Source of the DNA: JASHVB01 sp049522565
GTDB taxonomy: Bacteria; Pseudomonadota; Alphaproteobacteria; Acetobacterales; Acetobacteraceae
NCBI GenBank assembly: GCA_049522565.1
Contig: JBEKNT010000046.1
Location: 1 to 24,283 of the forward strand
Length of the DNA stretch: 24,283 nt
Direction: 5' to 3'
The position numbers and the translations under genes were made by a program. Below are positions 8,287-16,352 of the stretch, one piece after another. The notes below the pieces were generated by a model. The model did no database searches. It saw only the letters and a list, made by a program, of their open reading frames with translations, and was not told where the DNA came from. Each line of letters begins with the position of its first letter. The stretch's first letter is position 1.

Positions 8287-10513
8287 CGGCTACGTTGCCT
8301 GGTACCAGGCCAAGCTTTGGGCATTGCTGCCGGCGATCTATCGCAGCATGGACGGCGGCACCGCCGCCGTGCCCGGCCCGTTGCAGGAATTGCTCAATCG
8401 CGTCGGCGCGCAAACCGCGACGCTTCGGCGCAGCATCGACCGGCTGTGGGAGAACCAGTCGATCGAGACCTGCGACGACTGGGTGGTCCCGTATATCGGC
8501 GATCTGCTGGCGACGCGGCTGGTGTCCTGCCTGGATGCGCGGGCACAGCGGCTGGATGTCGCGAAGACGATCTACTACCGCCGGCGCAGCGGCACGCTGG
8601 GCGTGCTGGAAGAACTGGCCGCCGATATCGCCGGGCGCGACGCGCGGGCGGTGGAGTTCTTCCGCCGGCTCGGCCGCACCCGCCACCAGTTCGACCCGCC
8701 GATCGGCAACGCGTTCGCCGCTGCTGCGCCGGCGTGGGCGGCGAGCACGACCTATACGCCGGGCCAGACTGTGGCGAACGGCGCCAACGCCTATCAGTGC
8801 GCCACCGGCGGTATCTCGGCGGCGAGCGGCGGGCCCACCGGCACCGGATCGAGCATCGCCGACGGCAGTGTCGTCTGGAGTTTCGCCGATCCGGTGGGAT
8901 CGCTGGTGCCGGCGGTGATCGAAGGCCTGGCGGGCGCCAACTCGCGCACCCCGGCCGGCGGGTTCGCCGATCTGCGCGCCGCCTATGCCGCCGCCAACAC
9001 CAACGGCGCGTTCGACGAGTTCGCTCATACCGCCGACCTGCGGCGGGGCGCGCAATCGTCGGGGTGGTACAACATCTCGCATCTCGGCGTGTTCATCTGG
9101 TGGCTGCAAAGCTTTCCGGTAATCGCCGCGACGCCGGTCAGCAACGGCAAGAGCCCGCCCTGCTACAGCTTCGATCCGAGCGGGCGGCAGATCCAGTTGT
9201 TCGCGCCAAGCTCCCGCACTTCGGCCAGCTTCGGCGAGGATTGGGTGTCGCCCGACGAGTGGCAGTTGCCGGTCGCGGTGCGTGAGGTGCTGTGGAACCT
9301 CTATCCGGATCAGCTTTATCCGTCGGCGTTCTGGGTAGGGCTGGGCGGCGGCACGGCGCCCGCCGTGCAGCCGCGCGGCACGGTGAGCATTCATCCTGAC
9401 CGCGGCCTGTTCAGCTTCGTGGCGGCGCCGCCGGCGGGCGAGATCCTCACGCAGTATCATTTCGGCTTCATGTCCACCATCGGCGCCGGCGGCTTCGCCG
9501 CCGCGTCGCTGGAGCCGATCGCGCAGCCGGCCGCGGTCACCACGGTCAGCGGTGGCGGCGGCCTGGCCACCGCGCTCGGTGGGATCACCGTCGATGCGAC
9601 GGTGCAGATCACCGACTCGCGCACCTATCCGGGTCCGACCACGCCGGTGACCCTGCCGGACAAGACGCTGGTGGTCACGGTCACCGACAAGCAGCGTCCG
9701 GTGGTCCGCTGGAAGGGCGGCGGCGCCACCTGGACCATCACCGGCACCGGCGGCAGCCTGGTGCTGCAAGGGATGTGGCTGCAAGGCGCCGACATCGTGC
9801 TGGCGGGCAATTTTTCCAGCGTCAGCCTGCGCATGGTGACGCTCGATCCCGGCAGTTCCGATCCCGCCGGCGCGCTGATCGGCACCGCCGTCGACGCTAC
9901 GCCCTTGGCCCCGGTGCATCTGTGGGTCGAGGCGAGCATCGGCACGCTGTCGCTGGAGCGCTGCGTCACCGGGCCGATCCGCACCCGCAACGCCGGCGCC
10001 ATAGAGCAATTGACGGCCACCGACAGCATCATCCAGGCGATCCCGACGCCGGCCGGCGGCGATTACGCGCTGCAAACCGGGATCGGCACGATCTCGCTGG
10101 CGCGCTGCACCGTGCTGGGGCGCGCCGCGGTGCACCGGCTGGAGGCGAGCGAGTGCATCCTCGACGACGTGGCGATCGCCGAGGACACCCAGCACGGCTG
10201 CGTCCGCTTCACCGCCTATGCGCAGGGCAGCACGCTGCATGCGCCGTATCGCTCGGTGGTGGTGCCGCCGGCCGGGCCGCTGTTCGTCTCCCGCCGGTTC
10301 GGCGAGGCGCCCTATGCGCGGCTGCGCCGGCTGGCCGACAACGCGATCATCGCGCCGCAGACCGGGGACACCATCCTGGGCGGCGCCCAGAACGGTGCCG
10401 AAATGGGCGCCTTCAGCGGCGAGGGCGTCACGCTGAAAAAGCGCGGACTGGTCATCAAGTTCGAGGAATACGCACCGCTCGGTGTGTATCCGGTGTGGAT
10501 CGATGCGGACTGA
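8276..10513 (+). CDS. gpI-like tail protein with internal CBM-like module and C-terminal beta-helix-like half
   Basis: A 745-aa protein. Residues about 1-145 match the P2 gpI-type tail protein found at this position in many eCIS clusters: LWALLPAIYRSMDG, then IETCDDWVVPYIGDLLATRL and a helix with KTIYYRRRSGTLGVLEELA. Residues about 150-203 form a compact aromatic module, WAASTTYTPGQTVANGANAY followed by a Gly/Ser-rich turn and SIADGSVVWSF, which resembles carbohydrate-binding modules seen in phage tail proteins. The C-terminal half (about 440-745) is a run of short beta strands with repeated polar turns (VHLWVEASIGTLSLERCVTG; GTISLARCTVLGRA; VHRLEASECILDD), consistent with a right-handed beta helix. 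The start ATG 8276 has GGAG at 8262-8265 and overlaps the previous gene. The fusion of a baseplate gpI head with a possible surface-binding domain suggests a role in docking; that role is inference. Confidence 0.82.
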   Translation: MVDDGYVAWYQAKLWALLPAIYRSMDGGTAAVPGPLQELLNRVGAQTATLRRSIDRLWENQSIETCDDWVVPYIGDLLATRLVSCLDARAQRLDVAKTIYYRRRSGTLGVLEELAADIAGRDARAVEFFRRLGRTRHQFDPPIGNAFAAAAPAWAASTTYTPGQTVANGANAYQCATGGISAASGGPTGTGSSIADGSVVWSFADPVGSLVPAVIEGLAGANSRTPAGGFADLRAAYAAANTNGAFDEFAHTADLRRGAQSSGWYNISHLGVFIWWLQSFPVIAATPVSNGKSPPCYSFDPSGRQIQLFAPSSRTSASFGEDWVSPDEWQLPVAVREVLWNLYPDQLYPSAFWVGLGGGTAPAVQPRGTVSIHPDRGLFSFVAAPPAGEILTQYHFGFMSTIGAGGFAAASLEPIAQPAAVTTVSGGGGLATALGGITVDATVQITDSRTYPGPTTPVTLPDKTLVVTVTDKQRPVVRWKGGGATWTITGTGGSLVLQGMWLQGADIVLAGNFSSVSLRMVTLDPGSSDPAGALIGTAVDATPLAPVHLWVEASIGTLSLERCVTGPIRTRNAGAIEQLTATDSIIQAIPTPAGGDYALQTGIGTISLARCTVLGRAAVHRLEASECILDDVAIAEDTQHGCVRFTAYAQGSTLHAPYRSVVVPPAGPLFVSRRFGEAPYARLRRLADNAIIAPQTGDTILGGAQNGAEMGAFSGEGVTLKKRGLVIKFEEYAPLGVYPVWIDAD

Positions 10514-10556
10514 AACAACCGCCCGAACAACTGGCAGATCTCGGCGGCCAGGTGAT

Positions 10557-10685
10557 CCCGTGTCATGGCCTCCCGTGTCATGGCCGGCGAAGGCCGACCA
10601 CCCACGACTTCGCTGCGTGGCGCCAAGGAAAGTCGTGGGTGGCCGGCCGTCGCCGGCCATGACACGGGGGGGCCATGACGCCGGG
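10557..10685. repeat. large palindromic intergenic element, copy 1
   Basis: The arms at 10575-10610 and 10630-10665 are reverse complements over 36 bases with only two mismatches, separated by a 19-base loop. The pairing continues outward with a second, partly duplicated GTCATGGCC block (10557-10570 against 10671-10685, with a one-base length difference). Both this element and the one at 18912-18996 contain GTCATGGC(C/G)GG near the outer end and C(A/C)(C/T)GACTT near the loop, so they are members of one dispersed REP-like family. It fills the only sizeable gap (245 bases) in the eCIS block and could act as a transcription attenuator or mRNA-stabilising hairpin between baseplate and DUF6519/effector genes. 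Confidence 0.85.
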
Positions 10686-10758
10686 AGCCACACGCGATGG
10701 GGCATGCGCATCGCCGCGCGAAACGCAAACGGCCAACGGCCGAACGGAGTACGCTGAC

Positions 10759-13700
10759 ATGGCAGCCGACCTCGCCCGGATCACCTTCGATCCCACACGG
10801 CAGTACCGCTCCGTCATCACCCAGCAGGGGCGGGTGACGCTGGAGGCAGACAGCAACGAGGCCGCTGTCATCGCGAGCGAGGCGTTGCGGCTGGAGACCA
10901 TCGACGTCATCGGTCCCGCCGGCACGCCGGATGACGGCTACAAGGTGGGTTCCGGCACCGGTCCCGGTGGCGTCAGCATCGGACCGGGGACCTTCTATCT
11001 TGGCGGCTGGCGGTTGGCGCTGGACGCGGCGATCGATCTGGCCAAACAGCCCGACTGGCTGGACGCGCCGGCGGCGACGGCGACCACGGGCAACCTGGCG
11101 GTGGCGCTGCTGCTGACCGAGCAAAGCGTCTGCGCGGTGGAGGATCAGGCGCTTCGCGAAGTGGCGCTCGGCGGGCCGGACAGCGCCGCGCGCATGCGGC
11201 TGATGCAGCAATTCCTGCGACTGAGCGTGACGGGCGATACCTGCGCGGCGGCGGCAACGTCGGTCGCCAGCCTGCTGTCGGCCGAGGGGATCACCGTCGA
11301 TCCGGCGACGTTACAACTGGCCTCCGCCGCCAGGTTGCTGGCGGGGTTCGTGCCGGGTCCGCCCAACACCGATGCCTGCGCGCCGACCGCCGCCGGCGGC
11401 TATCTCGGGGCCGACAACCAACTCGTGCGCGTGACGGTGACCGCGTACAACGCGACCGCGAAGACCGGCACGCTGCTGTGGGGCTGGAACAACGCCTCGC
11501 TGCTGTATCGCGCCAGCGTGACCAATCCGCAGACGCTGACCCTGACCGGCACGCCGGTGGATGAGGAGCATGCGCCGCAGCTTGGCCAGGCGGTGGAGAT
11601 CCTGCGTTGCCGGTCCGACCTGACCGACGGCAACTTCATCGCGGCACCGGAAGGTTTTGTCACCACGCTGACGCAGGCCTACTCGTTCGACACCGGTGCG
11701 CTTGGGCTCGCCGACGCGTTGCCGGCGGAGTACGTGGCGGACTCCCAGGTGGCCAAACTGCCGCTGTTCGTGCGGCTGTGGCAGGCCACGGTGCCATTCA
11801 CTGCGGGGCAGGTGACGCCGCTGGACAGCGTCTCCGGCATCGCCGTCACGGTGACGCTGCCGGCGCTGCCGACGACGATCGCATTGCGGCCATTCTGGCG
11901 CTTTTCGGTGCGCCCGAGCACGCCGGTGCAGATCTATCCCCAGCGCTATCAGGAGACGCCGCAGCCGCCCGACGGCCCGCGCCAGTGGCTGACCGATCTC
12001 GCGGTGGTGGCGGCGCAGGCGAGCGGATCCACGCTGTTGGCGAATTGCCGCGTGCCGTTCCTGCCACTGACCCAGCAAAGCGGCGCGTGTTGCAGCCTGG
12101 TGCTCGGGCCGAACGACGTGGACGGCCGCGGTGGGTTGCAGGCCGTGATGGACGCGCTGGCAGGCACGCGTTCGAGCGTCGCCTTGCTGGCGGGCACCTA
12201 CACGTTGCCCGAGCCGCTGGTGCTGGGCGCGCAGCACTCGGGCCTGACTCTGGAAGCCTGCGGTCCAGGCGTCGTGCTGACGGCGGACGCCGGCAACCTG
12301 GCGGCCTTCCTGTTCGGTCTGGTGGTGCTGGATGCGGCGGCGAACGTGCTCGTGCGTGGTTTGAGCTTCACCATCCCCAACGTGCCGGTTCCCTCGAGCA
12401 CTGCCACAGCGGCCGTGACCACCCCGGGCACGACCGCGGTTGCGACAAACACCGCGGTCGCGGCGAATACGGTCGACACCCGGATGCTCGTCGCCAACAC
12501 GGCCGCCGCTGCCGCGGCGGTTGGCACCGCCGCCGGCGCGGCCGTGGCCGCTGACCCCAGCACGAAGGCGACCGGCACCGTCGCGCCCGGCACCGCTGCG
12601 GCAAACACCACCGTTGCCAACGCCGCACCTGCCAACGCCACCCTTGCCAACGCCGCTGTTGCCAACACTGCGACGCTCGATGCCGGCGCGCTCAACCTCA
12701 ACCTGGCCAACGCCACGGCGACCGCCGCCGCGGCGCCGCCGGCGACCAGCGTTGGTATCCTGGCGATCGCGTCACCCAACCTGACCGTCGAGTGCTGCAC
12801 TTTCAACGCCAGTCCGGATTCGGCCTCGGTGTTCGGGGCCGGATTGTTCGTGCTCGGCGACGCCACCGGATTGACCGTCCGCCGCAACACCTTCGCTGCC
12901 GCCAAGTACCAGGCGGGCGCGATGGTGTTCGGCGTGCTGGTATCCGTGCTGAGCGCCAACGCCACCACGACGCTGGATACCGCCGAGCTCAGCGATAACG
13001 TGTTCCAGGAGCTGCCAGGCGGGCTCGTATCGTTCGCGCAACTCGGCATGGTGCGCTGCGCCGGCAACCGCGTGGTGAAATGCGGTACCGGTCTGTATTT
13101 CGCCACCGGCAACCTGGGCGAGACGACGGAGGTGGCGCGCGAAGCCATCACCGACACGACGCAGACCGCGACGCTGTCGCCGGCGGTCACCGCCGGTATG
13201 CAGGCACCGATGCTCGCTGCGATCCTGACCCAGTCGGCGCCGTTCGCGGCGAAGGCGCCGGCCCCGACCACCAGCGCGGTGTCGGATACGGCGCGCACTG
13301 CGCTGCTGCAGAGCGTCACGGCACGCGGCGCCACGGCATACCGTAGCCTGATCGCACCAACCGATGCCGCGGCACCGGCTGCCGCACCGGCTGCCGCAGC
13401 GCCGGCTGCCACGACACTGGCGGTCACACCGACCGCTGCCACGCTTCAGGCGGCGACGCCGGCCGCTGCCGTCACGCCGGCCGCCGCACCGCAGGCCGCA
13501 ACAGCGGCGGCACCCGCGGCTGCGACGGTAACCCCGGATCCAACCATGACGAACGCGCTGAACCTGGTGCGGGACGTCTCGATCGCGGCGGAACTCGTGG
13601 GCACCACCCTGACCCCGGTGCTGCATCTCGCCGGCAATGACGTGACGTTGGTCGCTACCGGAGCGACACCGGGCGTCGGGATCGCGGTTGTGCTGTCGCC

Positions 13701-13998
13701 GCGCGACGCCGCTTTCGGCATGGTTTTGCTGACCGCCAATCGGGTCGTCACCGCCGATGCGAACACCGAGGCCGCGGCCATCCTGTTCCCGACCGCCGCC
13801 GCGGTGACCGGGAACGTGCTTCTGCAAACCGGCGCGACAACCACCAAGGCGACGGTTCCGGCGTTCATGCTGGCCGCTGAGACGACGGCAAAGATCGAGG
13901 TGGCAGCCAATGTCATCCACACTACGGCCTCGATCGCGCCGGCCCGCGCCAGCCTGCCGGCAACGACCACCTGGAACTTCCTGAACACCGTGGGGTAG
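10759..13998 (+). CDS. DUF6519-type eCIS-associated protein with beta-helix-like core and Ala/Thr-rich inserts
   Basis: A 1079-aa protein starting at ATG 10759, chosen because GGAGT lies about nine bases upstream and because earlier in-frame codons fall inside the palindrome. The first 60 residues, with ARITFDPTRQYRSVITQQGR then VTLEADSNEAA and DVIGPAGTPDDGYKV, fit the DUF6519 head common in eCIS loci. The middle (about 450-760) has a beta-helix look: ALLAGTYTLPEPLVLGAQHS, LTLEACGPGVVLTADAG, VLVRGLSF, LTVECCTFNASPD, LTVRRNTFAAAKYQAGAM, with repeated N/C-containing turns. Two inserts of low complexity break it: residues about 547-667 (Ala/Thr/Asn-rich, including four 15-bp repeats) and about 869-930 (Ala/Pro/Thr-rich). 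No toxin or catalytic motif was recognised. It lies between baseplate and effector genes, five bases before the first effector; a fibre or surface-attachment role is the likeliest, but that is inference. Confidence 0.75.
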   Translation: MAADLARITFDPTRQYRSVITQQGRVTLEADSNEAAVIASEALRLETIDVIGPAGTPDDGYKVGSGTGPGGVSIGPGTFYLGGWRLALDAAIDLAKQPDWLDAPAATATTGNLAVALLLTEQSVCAVEDQALREVALGGPDSAARMRLMQQFLRLSVTGDTCAAAATSVASLLSAEGITVDPATLQLASAARLLAGFVPGPPNTDACAPTAAGGYLGADNQLVRVTVTAYNATAKTGTLLWGWNNASLLYRASVTNPQTLTLTGTPVDEEHAPQLGQAVEILRCRSDLTDGNFIAAPEGFVTTLTQAYSFDTGALGLADALPAEYVADSQVAKLPLFVRLWQATVPFTAGQVTPLDSVSGIAVTVTLPALPTTIALRPFWRFSVRPSTPVQIYPQRYQETPQPPDGPRQWLTDLAVVAAQASGSTLLANCRVPFLPLTQQSGACCSLVLGPNDVDGRGGLQAVMDALAGTRSSVALLAGTYTLPEPLVLGAQHSGLTLEACGPGVVLTADAGNLAAFLFGLVVLDAAANVLVRGLSFTIPNVPVPSSTATAAVTTPGTTAVATNTAVAANTVDTRMLVANTAAAAAAVGTAAGAAVAADPSTKATGTVAPGTAAANTTVANAAPANATLANAAVANTATLDAGALNLNLANATATAAAAPPATSVGILAIASPNLTVECCTFNASPDSASVFGAGLFVLGDATGLTVRRNTFAAAKYQAGAMVFGVLVSVLSANATTTLDTAELSDNVFQELPGGLVSFAQLGMVRCAGNRVVKCGTGLYFATGNLGETTEVAREAITDTTQTATLSPAVTAGMQAPMLAAILTQSAPFAAKAPAPTTSAVSDTARTALLQSVTARGATAYRSLIAPTDAAAPAAAPAAAAPAATTLAVTPTAATLQAATPAAAVTPAAAPQAATAAAPAAATVTPDPTMTNALNLVRDVSIAAELVGTTLTPVLHLAGNDVTLVATGATPGVGIAVVLSPRDAAFGMVLLTANRVVTADANTEAAAILFPTAAAVTGNVLLQTGATTTKATVPAFMLAAETTAKIEVAANVIHTTASIAPARASLPATTTWNFLNTVG
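12613..12672 (+). repeat. four tandem 15-bp units in the DUF6519-type gene
   Basis: Units at 12613, 12628, 12643 and 12658 each contain GCCAACGCC or GCCAACACT and encode five-residue steps of the type V/P/L-A-N-A/T-x. The stretch lies inside an Ala/Thr/Asn-rich insert of the protein and probably varies in copy number between strains. Confidence 0.75.
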
Positions 13999-14003
13999 GC
14001 GGC

Positions 14004-16157
14004 ATGTTGGCGGTCGCGCAGGTCGCCCAGCACGGTCGCGACCGCGCGGCAGCGGCGCGGACCGTGCCGGATGCTCTGCGCCCCAGGTCGCGTGCCCCGG
14101 GCGCCGGCAACCAGGCAAGGCTACGCGCCCTGTCGCGCATCACACCGCGGGTGCAGGCGAAGCTGGAGATCGGTGCCGCGGACCATCCTCTGGAGCGGGA
14201 GGCCGACGAGGTCGCCGCACGGGTGATGCGCATGCCGGAGCCAGCGTTGGAAGTCACCGGCGCACCCAAGGCGATACGCCGCGCCTGCGCTGCCTGCGAG
14301 GCGGAGGATCGCAAGGTCGCGCGCAAGACCGATGGTGCCGCCGCGCTGAACGGTGCCCCGGCGCCGGCGATTGTGCATGCGGCGCTGGCCCGGTTCGGCG
14401 CGCCGCTCGCACCATCCGCACGAGAGTTCTTCGAACCTCGGTTCGGGCTCGATCTTGGCGATGTGCGCGTGCACACCGGGGCGGTGGCCACGCAATCCGC
14501 CCGTGCGATTGGCGCGCGCGCCTATACGTTCGGCGCCGACATCGTCTTCGCCGACGGCTTGTATGACTTGGGCAGCGACTCAGGCCGGACGCTGATCGCG
14601 CACGAACTCGCGCATGTCGCGCAGCAGAGTGGCACCGCGCCCGCGCGGCCTGCGCGCACGCGGCCTGCGTCCTCGGGGCCTGTGCTGCGCCGCAGCACCG
14701 ACTACGACATCCGGAACCTGCCAGGCGGCGCGTCGTCGAACCCGTCGACGATCTTCTTCGAACTGGGCAGCGCCGCCATTCCGGCGACCGAGCGGCCGAA
14801 AATCGCGCCACTTGCCGCGCCGCCAACGCAGGCGCTGACCATGTTCGGCTACCGGAGCGAGGACGAACCGACCGGCCTTGCAACGACACGCATCGGCTCG
14901 GTCTCCAGCGCCCTGTCCACTGCTGGTCATCACGGCGCGCGCACGCCGTCCCCCGAGCCGGCGGCAGGCGAGGGCAGCAGCGACTATCGCGGCAAGCGGG
15001 CGGTGGCTGTCGTGCCGACACCCGCGGGCGGCGCGCCCCCGGTCTCACCGGTCTCCGCCTGCGCTGCGACGCCGGCGAACCCCACGCCCGAAGTCGCGGC
15101 GTGCAGTGGAAAATTCGCCGCCGCGCACCCGGTCGCGGCCGGGATGCTGAGCACGGCGATCGGCGAAGTGTCCGGTCCGACAGCGGCAGCAACCGCGCAA
15201 CTCGGCACACTCTTTCCAGGGACGTCGCAGGCCACCGTTCTGGCGGGATTGACCGGCCTCAACGCCCAGGTCGGCGTCATGACCGCCAACCACCAGTGTC
15301 ACAACACCTGCGATACGCGATGCGTGACCCGGCCGGCCTTCAACACAGGCAGCGGTCCCGCGGCGATGATGACACTCTGTCCGGGCTTCGAGAGTGGCAC
15401 CAACACGCAGGAGAACGCGTTGCTGCTGCTGCACGAGGGGCTGCATGCCACGGTCGGGCTGACGACGACGGATTTCGCGTATCGCCGCAGTCGCTTCATC
15501 GACATGGTGCCGGGGACCCAATCGGCCACCAACACCGACAGCTATGTGCTGCTGATCATGCGGCTGGGCGGCGCGGCACCGGGCAGCGGGCCACCGACCG
15601 ATACCACCCCCGGCCTGACCGCCGCGGATAGCCATGCCGCACATACCGCGCTCACCTACGCCGAGCAGTGGTTGCTCAATGCGGAATGGGACACCAGCCA
15701 GCTCTATGAATCGATCAAGGCGAATGTCGGACATGCCGGCGGCTGGCCGGCTGCGAGCGACTACCATGCCGGCGCGCAACACGCGATCGGGTGGATTTTC
15801 GGGCTCAGCGACCCCGGGCCGGTGTCACCGTATACGAACCCTCCGACGCACGACGACCAGATCAAGCTGGCCGGCATCCATGACCGCTATCAGCGGATGA
15901 TGTTTGCGGTCTGGACCAAGCCGATCACCGTCAACGCGGCGCCCGCGGGGGGCACCGATGCCTGGGCCGGCAATCTGGGTCCCAGCGTCACCGTAACGCC
16001 TGCGTTCCTGGCGCTCTCCGCGTTCGATCAGGTTGCCCGGCTCATCGAGCTGATGGCGGGATCGCTGCCCACCAGCGACGTGCCGGTCGCGCGGCGGCGC
16101 AACTATGCCGATGCGGCGGCGCAACTATGGTGGCACGCCGGCCGGAGCGGGCCCTGA
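14004..16157 (+). CDS. eCIS effector 1: DUF4157 head, OmpA-like module, M35-like metallopeptidase
   Basis: A 717-aa protein beginning five bases after the DUF6519-type gene. The head has GNQARLRAL (35-43), PRVQAKLEIG (48-57), PLEREADEVA (62-71), a CAAC pair near 94-97 and the DUF4157 core from FFEPRFGLDLGDVRVHT (142-158) to HELAHVAQQ (200-208); this head is the standard cargo signature of eCIS loci. Residues about 250-339 (IFFELGSAAIP, FGYRSEDEP, RIGSVSSAL, RAVAVVPT) follow the OmpA C-terminal pattern of a 'phi-F..gSa.ip', 'G.a..', 'aRi..v...L' and 'RaV.V', normally a peptidoglycan-binding fold. The last part carries a second zinc motif HEGLH (477-481) followed by NTDSY (510-514), the spacing and motif of M35-like/aspzincin peptidases (HExxH plus N-x-D-S-Y). 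It has no signal peptide or membrane segment and should be loaded into the particle. Catalytic activity is inferred from motifs. Confidence 0.82.
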   Translation: MLAVAQVAQHGRDRAAAARTVPDALRPRSRAPGAGNQARLRALSRITPRVQAKLEIGAADHPLEREADEVAARVMRMPEPALEVTGAPKAIRRACAACEAEDRKVARKTDGAAALNGAPAPAIVHAALARFGAPLAPSAREFFEPRFGLDLGDVRVHTGAVATQSARAIGARAYTFGADIVFADGLYDLGSDSGRTLIAHELAHVAQQSGTAPARPARTRPASSGPVLRRSTDYDIRNLPGGASSNPSTIFFELGSAAIPATERPKIAPLAAPPTQALTMFGYRSEDEPTGLATTRIGSVSSALSTAGHHGARTPSPEPAAGEGSSDYRGKRAVAVVPTPAGGAPPVSPVSACAATPANPTPEVAACSGKFAAAHPVAAGMLSTAIGEVSGPTAAATAQLGTLFPGTSQATVLAGLTGLNAQVGVMTANHQCHNTCDTRCVTRPAFNTGSGPAAMMTLCPGFESGTNTQENALLLLHEGLHATVGLTTTDFAYRRSRFIDMVPGTQSATNTDSYVLLIMRLGGAAPGSGPPTDTTPGLTAADSHAAHTALTYAEQWLLNAEWDTSQLYESIKANVGHAGGWPAASDYHAGAQHAIGWIFGLSDPGPVSPYTNPPTHDDQIKLAGIHDRYQRMMFAVWTKPITVNAAPAGGTDAWAGNLGPSVTVTPAFLALSAFDQVARLIELMAGSLPTSDVPVARRRNYADAAAQLWWHAGRSGP

Positions 16158-16194
16158 TGCGCATTGCTGTGGCGTCGGATTTCACCCTGACGTC

Positions 16195-16216
16195 GCCTCG
16201 CGGCACGCGGCGAGGC
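16195..16216 (+). terminator. weak hairpin after effector 1
   Basis: GCCTCGC (16195-16201) pairs with GCGAGGC (16210-16216) across an eight-base loop. No T run follows, so this is at most a weak or Rho-assisted stop, or a processing site between effectors 1 and 2. Confidence 0.25.
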
Positions 16217-16352
16217 CATCCGTATCAGCCGCAACGATGCCGTCGTGACGACGTGCGGCTCGACATCGCACGACATCTGTCCCACTGTCCGCGTGGAGGC
16301 GTTGCATGTCCGTCCGGACGACCCGTAGCACCGTCATGGTGAGGCCGCGGTG

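Noticed and set aside
8249..10711. 820-codon minus-strand open frame
   Set aside because: Antisense to the gpI-like gene; rich in Arg/Gly/His without domain pattern or ribosome site.
10675..10758. Earlier in-frame start for the DUF6519-type gene
   Set aside because: The extra codons lie in the palindrome and lack a ribosome site, whereas ATG 10759 has GGAGT upstream and begins the family head.
12198..13442. 414-codon Ala/Val-rich minus-strand open frame
   Set aside because: Opposite to the Ala/Thr-rich inserts of the DUF6519-type gene; composition follows from that repeat.
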